A DNA stretch of 64,000 nt from Pseudomonas sp. KBW05 (lineage in GTDB: Bacteria; Pseudomonadota; Gammaproteobacteria; Pseudomonadales; Pseudomonadaceae). Within the stretch, counting starts at the first letter, position 1, and each line of letters starts with the position of its first letter. The position numbers and the translations under genes were made by a program. The stretch is from assembly GCF_003852405.1 (NCBI RefSeq), contig NZ_QAJM01000032.1, forward strand, positions 1 to 64,000, given 5' to 3'. Positions 1 to 9,354 of the stretch are shown piece after piece. Below the pieces are notes generated by a model that had not been told where the DNA came from, did no database searches, and saw only the letters and a program-made list of their open reading frames with translations.

Positions 1-24
1 CCGAGTGTTGGGGCAAGAGCCCTT

Positions 25-112
25 TTGGTTACTTTTGGGGCTCTTTTCCAAAAGTGACCCGCCGTAAGGGCGGAACCATAAGCCGCCGTTACCCAAATAA
101 CGGATATGTACC
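25..112. repeat. Dispersed Pseudomonas intergenic repeat (probable)
   Basis: This stretch contains short palindromes (CCGCC-GTAA-GGGCGG near 59-73 and a CTTTTGG/CCAAAAG pair near 33-54) followed by a TAACGGATATGTACCC-like tail. I recall near-identical stretches in many Pseudomonas intergenic regions, where they are often mis-called as small proteins. That is recollection, not a search. No gene is visible from 1 to 208. Confidence 0.4.
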
Positions 113-208
113 CAGCCCACCCCAAACAGCACATACATCCAATTCCCCCACCACCCCGACCGGCAAACTCCCCCCATCGCTCAATTCTCCAGGGGGGAAT
201 CAAACACC

Positions 209-793
209 ATGGACCCAACACCCAAAACCAGCCCCGACGAAGTCGTCACCCTGGTCGTCAAACACCTCATCAAACCCGGCCACGAAACCCACTACGAAGC
301 CTGGCTCCGCCGCATCGTCCGCATCGCCGGCGAACGCCCCGGCCACCTCGGCGTGGACGTCGTGCGCAGCAAACAAAACCACCTCGCCCTGTTCACCTGC
401 GTCCTGCGCTACCGCTCCACCGACGCCCTGGAACGCTGGCTCGACTCCCCCGAACGCAACGAATTGATCGCCGAAGCCGCCCCGATGCTCGCCGACGGCG
501 ACAACACCGAAATCGGCGCCGTCAACGAATTCTGGTTCAACCCCGAAACCGCCGCCAAGCCCCCGCGCTGGAAGCAAGCCGTGGTCACGCTGTTCGTGAT
601 CCTGCCATTGACCCTGCTGGTCCCGATCATCTGGGGCCCGGTGCTGCGCCTGCACCCCTTCCTCTCCAACTATGTGGTCGCCACCTTCCTGGTCACCCTG
701 ACCATCGTCCTGCTGGTGGTCTACCTGCTGATGCCGGCCGCCACACGCCTGTTCGCTCCCTGGCTTGAAGCCTCTGTAAAGGAAACCCTATGA
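209..793 (+). CDS. ABM-domain protein with two C-terminal membrane helices
   Basis: Residues 11-110 look like an antibiotic-biosynthesis-monooxygenase (ABM, dimeric alpha/beta barrel) domain, a small fold also found in quinol and heme-degrading monooxygenases. The remainder has two hydrophobic helices at about 124-146 and 154-176, so the protein is probably held in the inner membrane with the ABM domain in the cytoplasm. The ATG follows a purine-rich AGGGGGGAA at a good distance. Its last codons overlap the start of the next gene by four bases (ATGA), so the two are probably co-translated. The substrate is unknown; the neighbours suggest small-molecule oxidation or hydrolysis. ABM proteins with membrane tails are a known but poorly characterised subgroup. 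Confidence 0.75.
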   Translation: MDPTPKTSPDEVVTLVVKHLIKPGHETHYEAWLRRIVRIAGERPGHLGVDVVRSKQNHLALFTCVLRYRSTDALERWLDSPERNELIAEAAPMLADGDNTEIGAVNEFWFNPETAAKPPRWKQAVVTLFVILPLTLLVPIIWGPVLRLHPFLSNYVVATFLVTLTIVLLVVYLLMPAATRLFAPWLEASVKETL

Positions 794-2628
794 ACGCCGA
801 CCTGATTCTGTTCAATGGCCAGTTCCACACCGTGGACCGTGAAAACCCCCGCGCCACCGCCGTCGCCATCCACCAGGGCCGCTTTGTCGCCGTCGGCACC
901 GACGGTGAAGCCATGGCCCTGCGCGGCAGTGGCACCCAGGTCATCGACCTCAAGGGCCGCACCGTGATCCCCGGCCTCAACGACTCGCACCTGCACCTGA
1001 TCCGTGGCGGTCTGAACTATAACCTCGAACTGCGCTGGGAAGGCGTGCCGTCCCTGGCCGACGCGTTGCGCATGCTCAAGGACCAGGCCGACCGCACCCC
1101 GACGCCGCAATGGGTGCGCGTGGTCGGTGGCTGGAACGAATTCCAGTTCGCCGAAAAACGCATGCCCACCCTCGAAGAGTTGAACCAGGCCGCGCCAGAC
1201 ACCCCGGTGTTTGTGTTGCACCTGTACGACCGCGCCTTGCTCAACCGCGCCGCCCTGCGCGTGGCCGGCTACACCAAGGACACGCCGAACCCACCGGGCG
1301 GCGAGATCGTGCGTGACAGCAACGGCAACCCCACCGGCATGCTGGTGGCGCGCCCCAACGCGATGATCCTCTATTCGACCCTCGCCAAGGGCCCGAAACT
1401 GCCGCTGGAATACCAGGTCAACTCGACTCGCCAGTTCATGCGTGAACTCAATCGCCTCGGCCTGACCAGCGCCATCGATGCCGGCGGTGGTTTCCAGAAC
1501 TACCCCGATGACTACGCGGTGATCGAGCAACTGGCCAAGGACGAACAGTTGACGGTGCGCATCGCCTACAACCTGTTCACCCAGAAGCCCAAGGAAGAAC
1601 TCAGCGACTTCAAGAACTGGACCGGCAGCGTCACCCTGCACCAGGGCGATGACTACCTGCGCCACAACGGCGCCGGCGAGATGCTGGTGTTCTCGGCCGC
1701 CGACTTCGAAGACTTCCTCGAGCCGCGCCCGGACCTGCCGCTGACCATGGAACAGGAGCTGGAACCGGTGGTGCGCCACCTGGTGGAGCAGCGCTGGCCG
1801 TTCCGCCTGCATGCTACGTATGACGAGTCCATCTCGCGCATGCTCGACGTATTCGAGAAGGTCAACCGCGATATTCCATTCAATGGCCTGCCGTGGTTCT
1901 TCGACCATGCGGAAACCATCACGCCGAAAAACATCGAGCGCGTGCGTGCCCTTGGCGGCGGTATTGCGATTCAGGACCGCATGGCGTTCCAGGGCGAATA
2001 CTTTGTCGAGCGCTACGGCGCCAAGGCGGCCGAAGCCACGCCGCCGATCAAGCGCATGCTTGCCGAAGGCTTGCCGGTCGGGGCGGGCACCGATGCCACG
2101 CGGGTGTCGAGCTACAACCCGTGGACCTCGCTGTACTGGATGGTCAGCGGCCGCACCGTCGGCGGCCTGGAGCTGCACGCCGAAGGTTTGCCGCGCCTCT
2201 CCGCGCTGGAACTGTTCACCCACGGCAGCGCCTGGTTCTCGTCCGAGCAGGGCAAGAAAGGCCAGATCAAGGTCGGCCAATTAGCGGACGTCGCCGCACT
2301 GTCGGCGGACTTTTTCAGCGTCGATGAAGAAGCCATCAAGTGGATCGAATCGGTACTGACCGTGGTCGGCGGCAAGGTGGTCTACGGCGCCGGCGACTTC
2401 GAAGACTACGCCCCGCCGCGCGTGCCGGTGCTGCCGGACTGGTCGCCGGTGGTCAAGGTGCCGGGTCACTGGCGCCCAAGCTCGCCGTTGCAGGCGCAAG
2501 TCCACCAGTGCAGCGGCCCGTGCGGCGTGCATTCCCATAGCCACGAAAAGGCGCGGCTTTCCAGCGTGCCGGTCAGCGACTTCCAGGGTTTCTGGGGCGC
2601 GTTTGGCTGTTCCTGCTTTGCTTTCTGA
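790..2628 (+). CDS. YtcJ-type amidohydrolase family protein
   Basis: A 612-residue metal-dependent amidohydrolase of the urease/dihydroorotase superfamily. The N-terminal strand-rich part leads to PGLNDSHLHL (residues 61-70), the HxH metal site at the end of the first barrel strand. Later conserved pieces are FRLHATYDE, FFDHAETI and GAGTDATRVSSYNPW, the last carrying the catalytic Asp region. There is no signal peptide, so it is cytoplasmic. YtcJ-like enzymes hydrolyse amide or ester bonds of varied small molecules and the substrate cannot be read from sequence. It is the middle gene of a probable operon: four-base overlap upstream and a 29-base gap to the YcaC-like gene. A Cys-rich tail (near HQCSGPCGVHSHSHE) extends beyond the usual fold. 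Confidence 0.85.
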   Translation: MNADLILFNGQFHTVDRENPRATAVAIHQGRFVAVGTDGEAMALRGSGTQVIDLKGRTVIPGLNDSHLHLIRGGLNYNLELRWEGVPSLADALRMLKDQADRTPTPQWVRVVGGWNEFQFAEKRMPTLEELNQAAPDTPVFVLHLYDRALLNRAALRVAGYTKDTPNPPGGEIVRDSNGNPTGMLVARPNAMILYSTLAKGPKLPLEYQVNSTRQFMRELNRLGLTSAIDAGGGFQNYPDDYAVIEQLAKDEQLTVRIAYNLFTQKPKEELSDFKNWTGSVTLHQGDDYLRHNGAGEMLVFSAADFEDFLEPRPDLPLTMEQELEPVVRHLVEQRWPFRLHATYDESISRMLDVFEKVNRDIPFNGLPWFFDHAETITPKNIERVRALGGGIAIQDRMAFQGEYFVERYGAKAAEATPPIKRMLAEGLPVGAGTDATRVSSYNPWTSLYWMVSGRTVGGLELHAEGLPRLSALELFTHGSAWFSSEQGKKGQIKVGQLADVAALSADFFSVDEEAIKWIESVLTVVGGKVVYGAGDFEDYAPPRVPVLPDWSPVVKVPGHWRPSSPLQAQVHQCSGPCGVHSHSHEKARLSSVPVSDFQGFWGAFGCSCFAF

Positions 2629-2657
2629 TTTTCCCATCCCTCGTAAGGAGTTGAACC

Positions 2658-3272
2658 ATGGCTAGCCCTCGCTTGAACAAAGATGACGCGGTTGTACTGT
2701 TGGTCGATCACCAGACTGGCCTGATCTCCCTGGTCCAGGATTTCTCCCCCAACGAATTCAAGAACAACGTCCTGGCCCTGGCCGATGTGGCGAAGTTCTT
2801 CAACCTGCCGACCATCCTCACCACCAGTTTTGAAAGCGGCCCCAACGGCCCACTGGTGCCGGAGCTGAAAGAGCTGTTCCCGGACGCGCCGTACATTGCC
2901 CGCCCTGGCCAGATCAACGCCTGGGATAACGAAGATTTCGTTAAGGCCGTCAAGGCGACCGGCCGCAAGCAGATCATCATTGCCGGTGTCGTGACCGATG
3001 TGTGCGTGGCGTTCCCGACCCTGTGTGCGCTGGAGGAAGGCTTTGAAGTGTTCGTGGTCACCGATGCCTCGGGCACTTTCAACGAAACCGTGCAACAGGC
3101 CGCCTGGGCGCGCATGACCGCCGCCGGTGCACAACTGGTCAACTGGTTCGCTGTGGCCTGTGAACTGCAACGCGACTGGCGCAACGACATGGAAGGCCTG
3201 GCCAACCTGCTGTCGCCGCGCATCCCGAACTATCGCAATCTGATGAACAGCTACTCGGCGTTCACCAAGTAA
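2658..3272 (+). CDS. ycaC: Isochorismatase-like hydrolase, YcaC family
   Basis: The 204-residue protein follows the E. coli YcaC pattern closely from memory: catalytic Asp17 in LLVDHQTGL, the PYIARPGQINAWDNEDF segment, the nucleophile Cys116 in GVVTDVCVAFP and the C-terminal ACELQRDWRND. YcaC is a cysteine hydrolase-fold protein that forms ring oligomers; its natural substrate is unknown. A ribosome site (TAAGGAG) lies before the ATG. It closes the operon with the ABM protein and the amidohydrolase, and a REPIN follows it. Confidence 0.9.
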   Translation: MASPRLNKDDAVVLLVDHQTGLISLVQDFSPNEFKNNVLALADVAKFFNLPTILTTSFESGPNGPLVPELKELFPDAPYIARPGQINAWDNEDFVKAVKATGRKQIIIAGVVTDVCVAFPTLCALEEGFEVFVVTDASGTFNETVQQAAWARMTAAGAQLVNWFAVACELQRDWRNDMEGLANLLSPRIPNYRNLMNSYSAFTK

Positions 3273-3300
3273 GCGATTCTGCATCACACCGCTGAATCCT

Positions 3301-3420
3301 GTGGGAGCCGGGCTTGTGTGGGAGCGGGCTTGCTCGCGAATACGGCGTGTCAGTCAAAGATGTTCCAACTGACCCAGCGCTTTCGCGAGCAAGCCCGCTC
3401 CCACATAAGCCAGCTCCCAC
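3301..3420. repeat. REPIN (nested REP doublet)
   Basis: Inner inverted arms at 3317-3340 and 3382-3405 form a long hairpin around a loop of about 40 bases. A second, imperfect pair (GTGGGAGCCGGGCTTG and CAGCTCCCAC ends) lies outside. It sits between ycaC and the LysR gene and may act as a transcript 3' end. Confidence 0.9.
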
Positions 3421-3486
3421 ATTTTGGTTTGTGGTGTTGCGACTAACCGGTTATACAACCGCTTAAATGTCCACCGAGAAGCGACA

Positions 3487-4368
3487 ATGAACCCCTTTGA
3501 AGACATGCGCCTGTTCTGCCAGGTCATGGAGTCCGGCAGTTTCACCGCCGCCGCCGAACAGCTGGGCCTGTCCAAGCAGTTCGTCAGCCGCCGCCTGATC
3601 CAGCTGGAAGACCGCCTCGGCGTGCGTCTGCTCAACCGTTCTACCCGCCGCCTGGATGTCACGCCACTGGGCCAGAGTTACTACGAATCCGCCCTGCGCC
3701 TGCTCGCTGAAGTCGAGCAAGTGGAGCAGGGCATCGCCGGGCAGAACAGCGAGCCGCGCGGCACCATTCGCCTCAGCGCGCCGTTGTCGTTTGCCATGGC
3801 TCACCTCGGTTGCCTGTTGCCGCTGTTTTTACAGCGCCATCCCCAAGTGTCGGTGGAGGTCGATCTCAGCGACCGTCCCGTGGACCTGATCGGCGAAGGC
3901 TACGACCTGGTTTTGCGCATTGGCACCCTGGAAGACTCCACCCTGATCGCCCGCCGTATCGCCAGCATTCCCCGGGTGTATTGCGCCAGTCCCGACTACT
4001 TGGCGCTGCGCGGTACGCCGCAAAAACCCGATGACCTCGCCGAACACGACTGCCTGCCCTACGGCCATGGCCGCCAGGTGCAATGGCGCTTCAAGGGCAA
4101 GGTGCAGGCGCTGAATGTGAGCGGGCGGATGCGCGTGAACAACGGTGACCTGTTGCGCGACACCGCCATCGCCGGTTTGGGCGTGACGTATTTGCCGACC
4201 TTTATCGTCGGTGACGCGCTGAAGGACGGGCGCCTGGTCAGTGTGCTGGACGAATTCGCCCCCGAAGACCTGACCCTGTCGGCGGTGTACCCGCAGCACC
4301 GGCAAAGCTCACGGCCGGTGCAGGCGCTGGTGGAATTCCTGCGCGAGCGTTTGGCTAGCGGCTGTTGA
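3487..4368 (+). CDS. LysR-family transcriptional regulator (CrgA-like)
   Basis: A 293-residue LysR regulator: an N-terminal winged HTH (about residues 3-61, with SFTAAAEQLGLSKQFVSRR as the helix-turn-helix) and a C-terminal effector-binding domain starting around residue 90. The start at MNPFEDMRLF is chosen because family members begin there; an upstream in-frame extension to 3424 covers only promoter sequence. An AACCGGTT palindrome lies about 35 bases upstream. No divergent target gene is adjacent, so the regulon is unknown; the upstream YcaC operon is a candidate. It converges on the AraC gene and their 3' ends overlap by 14 bases. Confidence 0.9.
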   Translation: MNPFEDMRLFCQVMESGSFTAAAEQLGLSKQFVSRRLIQLEDRLGVRLLNRSTRRLDVTPLGQSYYESALRLLAEVEQVEQGIAGQNSEPRGTIRLSAPLSFAMAHLGCLLPLFLQRHPQVSVEVDLSDRPVDLIGEGYDLVLRIGTLEDSTLIARRIASIPRVYCASPDYLALRGTPQKPDDLAEHDCLPYGHGRQVQWRFKGKVQALNVSGRMRVNNGDLLRDTAIAGLGVTYLPTFIVGDALKDGRLVSVLDEFAPEDLTLSAVYPQHRQSSRPVQALVEFLRERLASGC

Positions 4369-5392
4369 ACAACTGGCGGATCAGGTTGGGTGTGCTGCCG
4401 GTCCAGCGTTTGAACGCGCGACGAAAGTTCGCCGCGTCGTTGAAGTTCAGGTACGCCGCCACTTCCTCATTGCTGTAGCCCTTGACCTGGTACAGGTGCA
4501 ACGCCACCTGCTTGCGCACCCGGTCCACTTGCTGTTGAAACCCGGTGTCGTGCTTGTGCAACTTGCGTTTGAGGGTCGCCGGGCTCATGGCGAACGCCTG
4601 CGCCGCCTGTTCCAGGCTCGGCGGTTGGCGCACCAGGTCGCGCAGGTAGTCGTCGAGGCAATCGAGAAAGCTGCCGGCAAAGCCCAACTGTTCGATCTGC
4701 TCACGGGCCTGCTGGCGTGCGACCTGCCCAGCCGTGACGGACGCGCCCGGCCACGCGCGGGTGAGGTATTCGCGGGGGATGCAGAGCATGTCCAGCGGGC
4801 GCTCGAAGCGTGTTTCTTCGCCCAGGTGCACCCAGTACTGCTCGACATACCGCGGCTCGGCATGGCTGAAACTGGCCACCCACGGCAGGCGTTCACCGCT
4901 GAGCCACTGGCTCATGGCAACCAGCGAGGTCATGCTGGCTTCGAGCAGGAAACGCCAGTGTTCGCCAGCGCCACACGTGTCCAGCCAATACAGGTAGGCG
5001 TGGTGCTCATCCAACTCCAGTTGCAGGGTGACCAGCGGGCTGAGCAACACTTGCTGCTGGATCAGGATGTCCAGCGCCTGATGCAGGTTCTGCGCATGGC
5101 CCAAGGCATGGCTGGCCGCGCCGTAATAACCGGGCAACAAGCGCTGGCCGAACAGGAAACTGCTGTCGTCGGCGTCCAGCAATTTGCGGCTGTTGCCGAT
5201 CAGGCCGAAAAATTGCTGCGGGCTCAGCCGTGCAGTGCCCGCCAGGATGTCCTCATGAAACAGCCCGGTGCCACGTAGCAGGCGATGGCTGTCGATGTCC
5301 CGCGACAACGCCAGGTCGATCAGTGTGGCGGGTTGGTAATGCCCCGGGATGAAGCGGCTGTCGGCTTCATACCAGTTGGTTTTCACCGCCAT
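4355..5392 (-). CDS. AraC-family transcriptional regulator
   Basis: About 345 residues. The first two thirds match the arabinose-binding-like N-terminal domain of the OruR/ArgR-type AraC group, and the end carries the double HTH (AYLNFNDAANFRRAFKRWTG is the second recognition unit). The start at MAVKTNWYE is preferred: the upstream GGDEF gene stops at 5394 in the arrangement TGA-G-ATG, which indicates translational coupling. A longer reading to 5425 would run into that gene. The inducer is unknown. It probably forms a two-gene unit with the GGDEF protein. Confidence 0.88.
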   Translation of the reverse strand: MAVKTNWYEADSRFIPGHYQPATLIDLALSRDIDSHRLLRGTGLFHEDILAGTARLSPQQFFGLIGNSRKLLDADDSSFLFGQRLLPGYYGAASHALGHAQNLHQALDILIQQQVLLSPLVTLQLELDEHHAYLYWLDTCGAGEHWRFLLEASMTSLVAMSQWLSGERLPWVASFSHAEPRYVEQYWVHLGEETRFERPLDMLCIPREYLTRAWPGASVTAGQVARQQAREQIEQLGFAGSFLDCLDDYLRDLVRQPPSLEQAAQAFAMSPATLKRKLHKHDTGFQQQVDRVRKQVALHLYQVKGYSNEEVAAYLNFNDAANFRRAFKRWTGSTPNLIRQLFNSR

Positions 5393-5393
5393 C

Positions 5394-6308
5394 TCAGGCG
5401 CTTTTCGCAAGGGGTTGCTTGGCACGGGCCAGGGCCAGGTTCAGGCGCTTGAGCAAATCTTGCGGCGCCTCGTCCAGGGCCATGACCACGGCGGTGGTGG
5501 CCGCCAGTTGCAGGCGTTCGCCTTGCAGTCGGGTCTTGTGGGCGAGGGCGCGCACGGTCTGTTGCAGCTCCAGCGCGAGCACCTGGGCCTGGCGCTCGCC
5601 GGTATTGGGCAGCAGCACCACAAAACGGTCGCCGGCCAGGCGGCAGAGCAAATCCTGACGGCGAAGGTTCAGCAACAGCACATGGCTGAGGGCCTGCAAC
5701 ACCGCATCGCCTTCGGCATGCCCGAAGGCCTGGTTGATGGCGGCGAAGTTGTCCAGGTCCAGGGCCAGCAGGGACAGCGGTTGCTGCTGCTCCTGGCTGT
5801 CGCGCAGGCTGTCGGCCAATTGGCGCTTGAGGTAGTCGGCGCCGGCCAGGGGCGTGAGCTTGTCGAACAGGCGATGCTCGCGGAACAGCCGCTCGCGTTT
5901 CTCCATCTGCGCACTGATCGCCAGTTGTTCGCGGTGCCAGTGGTAGATGCCGATGGTCAGCAGAATCATGCCCACCGGCATCGGCCCGGATTCGAGCCAG
6001 TGGTCCCAGGTGATGCTGTCGGGCAGGCGGATAAACTCGTCGAGGCTGTCGATCCACCACGAGAAAAAGATGCACGACAGGCCCAGCGCCAGGTAGTTGG
6101 TGACGCGCCCGGCAGGGCGGCTTTTCAGCACCAGGCCCAGCCACACCAGGGCGAGCAGGGCGGAGCCGCCTTCGCCGAAGATATCCAGCCACACCCACTC
6201 GCTGAAGCTTTTCAACTCGCCACAGGCCAGGTGCAGGATCAGCCCGAGGTTGGCGGCGATCAGCAGCAGGGAGAGTTTCCAGCGGTGGGGTTTGAGCACG
6301 GAGAACAT
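5394..6308 (-). CDS. Membrane GGDEF-like protein with degenerate active site
   Basis: 304 residues: four hydrophobic helices (about 12-28, 46-62, 71-86, 109-124) followed by a GGDEF-type domain from about residue 148. The substrate-binding stretch is recognisable (ALDLDNFAAINQAFGHAEGD), but the signature loop reads AGDRF at residues 225-229 instead of GG(D/E)EF. The first Gly and the catalytic Glu are replaced. From known diguanylate cyclases this should abolish catalysis, so it may be a c-di-GMP or GTP sensor or a decayed enzyme. It is followed one base later by the AraC gene, which suggests a joint regulatory role. Confidence 0.85.
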   Translation of the reverse strand: MFSVLKPHRWKLSLLLIAANLGLILHLACGELKSFSEWVWLDIFGEGGSALLALVWLGLVLKSRPAGRVTNYLALGLSCIFFSWWIDSLDEFIRLPDSITWDHWLESGPMPVGMILLTIGIYHWHREQLAISAQMEKRERLFREHRLFDKLTPLAGADYLKRQLADSLRDSQEQQQPLSLLALDLDNFAAINQAFGHAEGDAVLQALSHVLLLNLRRQDLLCRLAGDRFVVLLPNTGERQAQVLALELQQTVRALAHKTRLQGERLQLAATTAVVMALDEAPQDLLKRLNLALARAKQPLAKSA

Positions 6309-6438
6309 GGCCGCGAATCCTTGGGCAACAGAGCGATGGGCGCCAGCACAGCAGATGGATGTGACGGTTGCGTGACGGTGGGGGCGGGTCGAATCAGCTC
6401 ATGCTCTAAACACTATTCACTGGCAAACACAGGTCAAA

Positions 6439-6527
6439 TGTGGGAGCGGGCTTGCTCGCGAATGCAGTGTGTCAGTCAAAGCTGTTCTAGCTGACCCATC
6501 GCCTTCGCGAGCAAGCCCGCTCCCACA
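6439..6527. repeat. REPIN
   Basis: Inverted arms at both ends (TGTGGGAGCGGGCTTGCTCG and its complement) enclose about 40 bases. In the 389-base gap 6309-6697 I otherwise see only the PhoB-like box and the promoter region of the receptor gene. Confidence 0.92.
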
Positions 6528-6606
6528 TTTTGACCGAGGTCAATTCAGCTCATTTGTCCGCCTCGATGTATTCAAAACCCCTATTTACGGGCCTTCGCGC
6601 CAACCC

Positions 6607-6624
6607 CTGTCACAGAACCGTCAT
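6607..6624 (+). promoter_or_regulatory. Pho box (PhoB-binding-like repeat)
   Basis: CTGTCAC-AGAA-CCGTCAT gives two 7-mers close to the PhoB half-site CTGTCAT, spaced exactly 11 bases apart as in known Pho boxes. It lies about 75 bases upstream of the TonB-dependent receptor start. Together with the phytase downstream this supports phosphate-starvation control. Confidence 0.75.
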
Positions 6625-6697
6625 CCCCCACCCCTAGCTTGCCCTCCCAGTTGCCGGGCCTCTTGCCTGGCGCCAACGGATTCTTGGGGAGGATTGC

Positions 6698-9211
6698 ATG
6701 TACAAGCGCACCGGGCTCGTCGGCTTTACGCTTACCGCCTTGGCCCTGGCAATGGCCAGCGAGCGGATCAACGCGGCCGAAGCGGCCACCACCGAGCATG
6801 TCGAAGTGGTCGGCCAGGCCGCCGCGATCGATTCGGCGCTGAAAGAACAGCGCACCGCCGACAGCATCAAGAGCGTGGTGCACGCCGACGGCGTCGCCCA
6901 ACTGCCGGATGAAAACGTCGCTGAAGCGGTGCAGCGCCTGCCGGGTGTCAGCGTCGAGCGCGACCAGGGCGAAGGGCGCTTCGTCAGCGTGCGTGGCCTG
7001 GGCCCGGACCTCAACAGCGTGACCATCAACGGCACCCTCGTGCCCGCCCCGGAAAGTGCACGCCGCGCCGTGGCCCTCGATGTGTTGCCCTCGGAACTGG
7101 TGCAGTCGCTGTCGGTGATCAAGACCCTCACCCCGGACATGGACGCCAACTCCCTCGGCGGCACGGTCGATGTGCAAAGCCTCTCGGCGTTTGACCACAA
7201 AGGCCTGTTCTACACTGGCAGCACCGAAGCCAGCTACGACAAGAACACCCACCAGACCAGCCCGAAATTCTCCGGCGCCGCCAGCAACCGTTTCAGCCTG
7301 GGCGACGGCATCGACAATTTCGGCGTGGCCGCCGCACTCAGCTGGCAGAAGCGTGACTTCGGCTCGGACAACGTCGAAACCGGCGGCGCCTGGGACTTCA
7401 CTGACGGCGCCAAACTCAACGAATTCGAACAGCGCGACTACGACATCAGCCGCGAACGCGCCGGTGGCGGCCTGAACTTCGACTACAAGCCCGATGACCT
7501 CAGCAGCTATTACCTGCGCACCCTCTACAGCCGCTACAAAGACACCGAGACCCGCAACTCCACCAGCATTGAATTTGCCGACCCCCAGGCACCGGGCGAA
7601 CTGGGGGATGCGGAGGGCAAGCGCAAGCTGAAAAACCGCGAAGAAACCCAGGAAATCCAGTCCTATGTCTTTGGCGGCGAACGCATGCTCGGCCTGTGGA
7701 CCTTGAGCGGCCAGGCCGGCTACAGCCAGTCCAGCGAAGACAGCCCGGCGCACATCGCCGGCGCCACCTTTGACGGCGGTGACTTCGCCAACAGCGGTTT
7801 CTACGACAAGGACAAACCGCGCCCGATCATCGGTAGCGGCTTTTACGATGCGAGCAACTTCACCCTCGACAAAGTTGACTGGGAAAAACAGAACACCAAG
7901 GACACCGAGAAAAACCTGCGCCTGGACCTGGCCCGCGACTATGACCTGAGCGGCTACGCGTCGCAGTTCAAGTTCGGCGGCAAGGTCAGCCGCCGGCACA
8001 AGAGCAACGACCTGGAAGCCTGGGTCTACAAGGATTTTGACGACCTGGGCTTCACTGACGAACAGCTCAACCTCACCCAGTTCCAGAAGGGCACGGTCGA
8101 TTATCGCCTGGGCAACTACGGCCCCGGCATCAGCCCCAGCAGCATCAAGCAGTTGATCGGTGGCCTCAACGCCGCGGACTTCTATGACGAGACCGAATCG
8201 CGGGTCAACGACTTCACCATCCGCGAAGACATCAACGCCGGCTACCTGATGAACACCATCGATATCGACGACTGGCGCTTCATTGCCGGCCTGCGCTACG
8301 AAGGCACCGAGTTCGAAGCCAAAGGCACCGGCGCCACCGACGGCGTGTTCACCGCCACCGACACCAAGCGTCGCTATCACCACTGGCTGCCGGGCCTGCA
8401 TGCACGCTACCAGATCGACAAGAACACCCAAGTGCGCGCGGCCTGGACCAAATCCGTGGTGCGCCCGACCTTCGGCCAACTGGCGCCGGGTTTTGTGATC
8501 GATGATGACGAAGCCACCTTCGGCAACCCGGACCTCAAGCCGCTGGAATCGAGCAACCTGGACCTTGGTATCGAGCACTTCATGGGCCGCGCCGGCACCG
8601 TCTCGGCGTTCGTGTTCTACAAGGACATCAAGCACTTCGTCTATAACACCGACGTCGCCGGCACCGGCGCCTGGACCAATTTCTCCGAGGCCCACACCTA
8701 CGCCAACGGCGACAGCGCCAAGCTGTATGGCCTGGAACTGGCCTACTCGCAGAAGTTCGACTGGCTGCCGGCGCCGTGGAACGGTTTGCTGGTGGGCGCC
8801 AATACCACCTTCAGCCGCTCCAGCGCCGATATCGAAGGCTTTGACAGCGCCAGCGGCGGCAACCGTAAACGCAACATCAGCCTGCCGAACCAGTCCGACA
8901 CCGTCGGCAACCTGATGCTCGGCTGGGAAGACGACAAGCTCAGCCTGCGCCTGTCGGCCAACTACAAGTCGGCCTACCTGTACGAGCTGGCCTCGATCAA
9001 CGACAAGGCCCATGACCTGCACGTCGATGCCCAGACCTTTGTGGATTTCAGCGCGCGCTACTCACTGACCAAGAACCTGCAAGTGAGCTTCGAGGCGCAG
9101 AACCTGACGGATGAGTCGTACTTCGTCTACACCGGCCATCGCAGCTACAACGGGCAGTACGAAGAGTATGGCCCGACCTACAAAGTCGGCCTGACCTTCA
9201 CCCACTTCTGA
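6698..9211 (+). CDS. TonB-dependent receptor, probable phytate/organophosphate uptake
   Basis: 837 residues: a signal peptide (about 1-27), a TonB-box-like EHVEVVGQ near residue 32, a plug domain with the VPAPESARRAVALDVLPSEL and GGTVDVQ features typical of the Caulobacter/Xanthomonas-type TonB receptors (TIGR01782-like), then a 22-strand barrel ending in Phe after FTHF. It sits in the outer membrane and imports a bound ligand using TonB energy. GGGGAGGA lies at the right distance before the ATG. A Pho box precedes it, and phytase and exbB-exbD-tonB follow, so the ligand is probably phytate or a phosphorylated inositol; this is inference from context. Confidence 0.85.
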   Translation: MYKRTGLVGFTLTALALAMASERINAAEAATTEHVEVVGQAAAIDSALKEQRTADSIKSVVHADGVAQLPDENVAEAVQRLPGVSVERDQGEGRFVSVRGLGPDLNSVTINGTLVPAPESARRAVALDVLPSELVQSLSVIKTLTPDMDANSLGGTVDVQSLSAFDHKGLFYTGSTEASYDKNTHQTSPKFSGAASNRFSLGDGIDNFGVAAALSWQKRDFGSDNVETGGAWDFTDGAKLNEFEQRDYDISRERAGGGLNFDYKPDDLSSYYLRTLYSRYKDTETRNSTSIEFADPQAPGELGDAEGKRKLKNREETQEIQSYVFGGERMLGLWTLSGQAGYSQSSEDSPAHIAGATFDGGDFANSGFYDKDKPRPIIGSGFYDASNFTLDKVDWEKQNTKDTEKNLRLDLARDYDLSGYASQFKFGGKVSRRHKSNDLEAWVYKDFDDLGFTDEQLNLTQFQKGTVDYRLGNYGPGISPSSIKQLIGGLNAADFYDETESRVNDFTIREDINAGYLMNTIDIDDWRFIAGLRYEGTEFEAKGTGATDGVFTATDTKRRYHHWLPGLHARYQIDKNTQVRAAWTKSVVRPTFGQLAPGFVIDDDEATFGNPDLKPLESSNLDLGIEHFMGRAGTVSAFVFYKDIKHFVYNTDVAGTGAWTNFSEAHTYANGDSAKLYGLELAYSQKFDWLPAPWNGLLVGANTTFSRSSADIEGFDSASGGNRKRNISLPNQSDTVGNLMLGWEDDKLSLRLSANYKSAYLYELASINDKAHDLHVDAQTFVDFSARYSLTKNLQVSFEAQNLTDESYFVYTGHRSYNGQYEEYGPTYKVGLTFTHF

Positions 9212-9228
9212 ATCCCACACCTTCCAAA

Positions 9229-9318
9229 TGTGGGAGCGGGCTTGCTCGCGAATACGGTGGGTCAGCCAACTGATTCGTCGACTGATACACCGCATTCGCG
9301 AGCAAGCCCGCTCCCACA
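9229..9318. repeat. REPIN
   Basis: REP doublet with arms at 9229-9252 and 9295-9318, between the receptor and the phytase. It lies inside the presumed operon, so it may attenuate or stabilise the transcript rather than end it. Confidence 0.92.
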
Positions 9319-9354
9319 GTTGATCTCCATCGTTTTTGAAGGATTTGTTTGTAC

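Noticed and set aside
721-2280. 519-codon frame antisense to the amidohydrolase
   Set aside because: Same artefact; the plus-strand frame has clear metal-binding motifs.
6581-9022. 813-codon open frame antisense to the receptor gene
   Set aside because: It mirrors the codon pattern of the receptor on the other strand, with low-complexity Ala/Val/Gly text and no recognisable domain. Long antisense frames are common in GC-rich genes.
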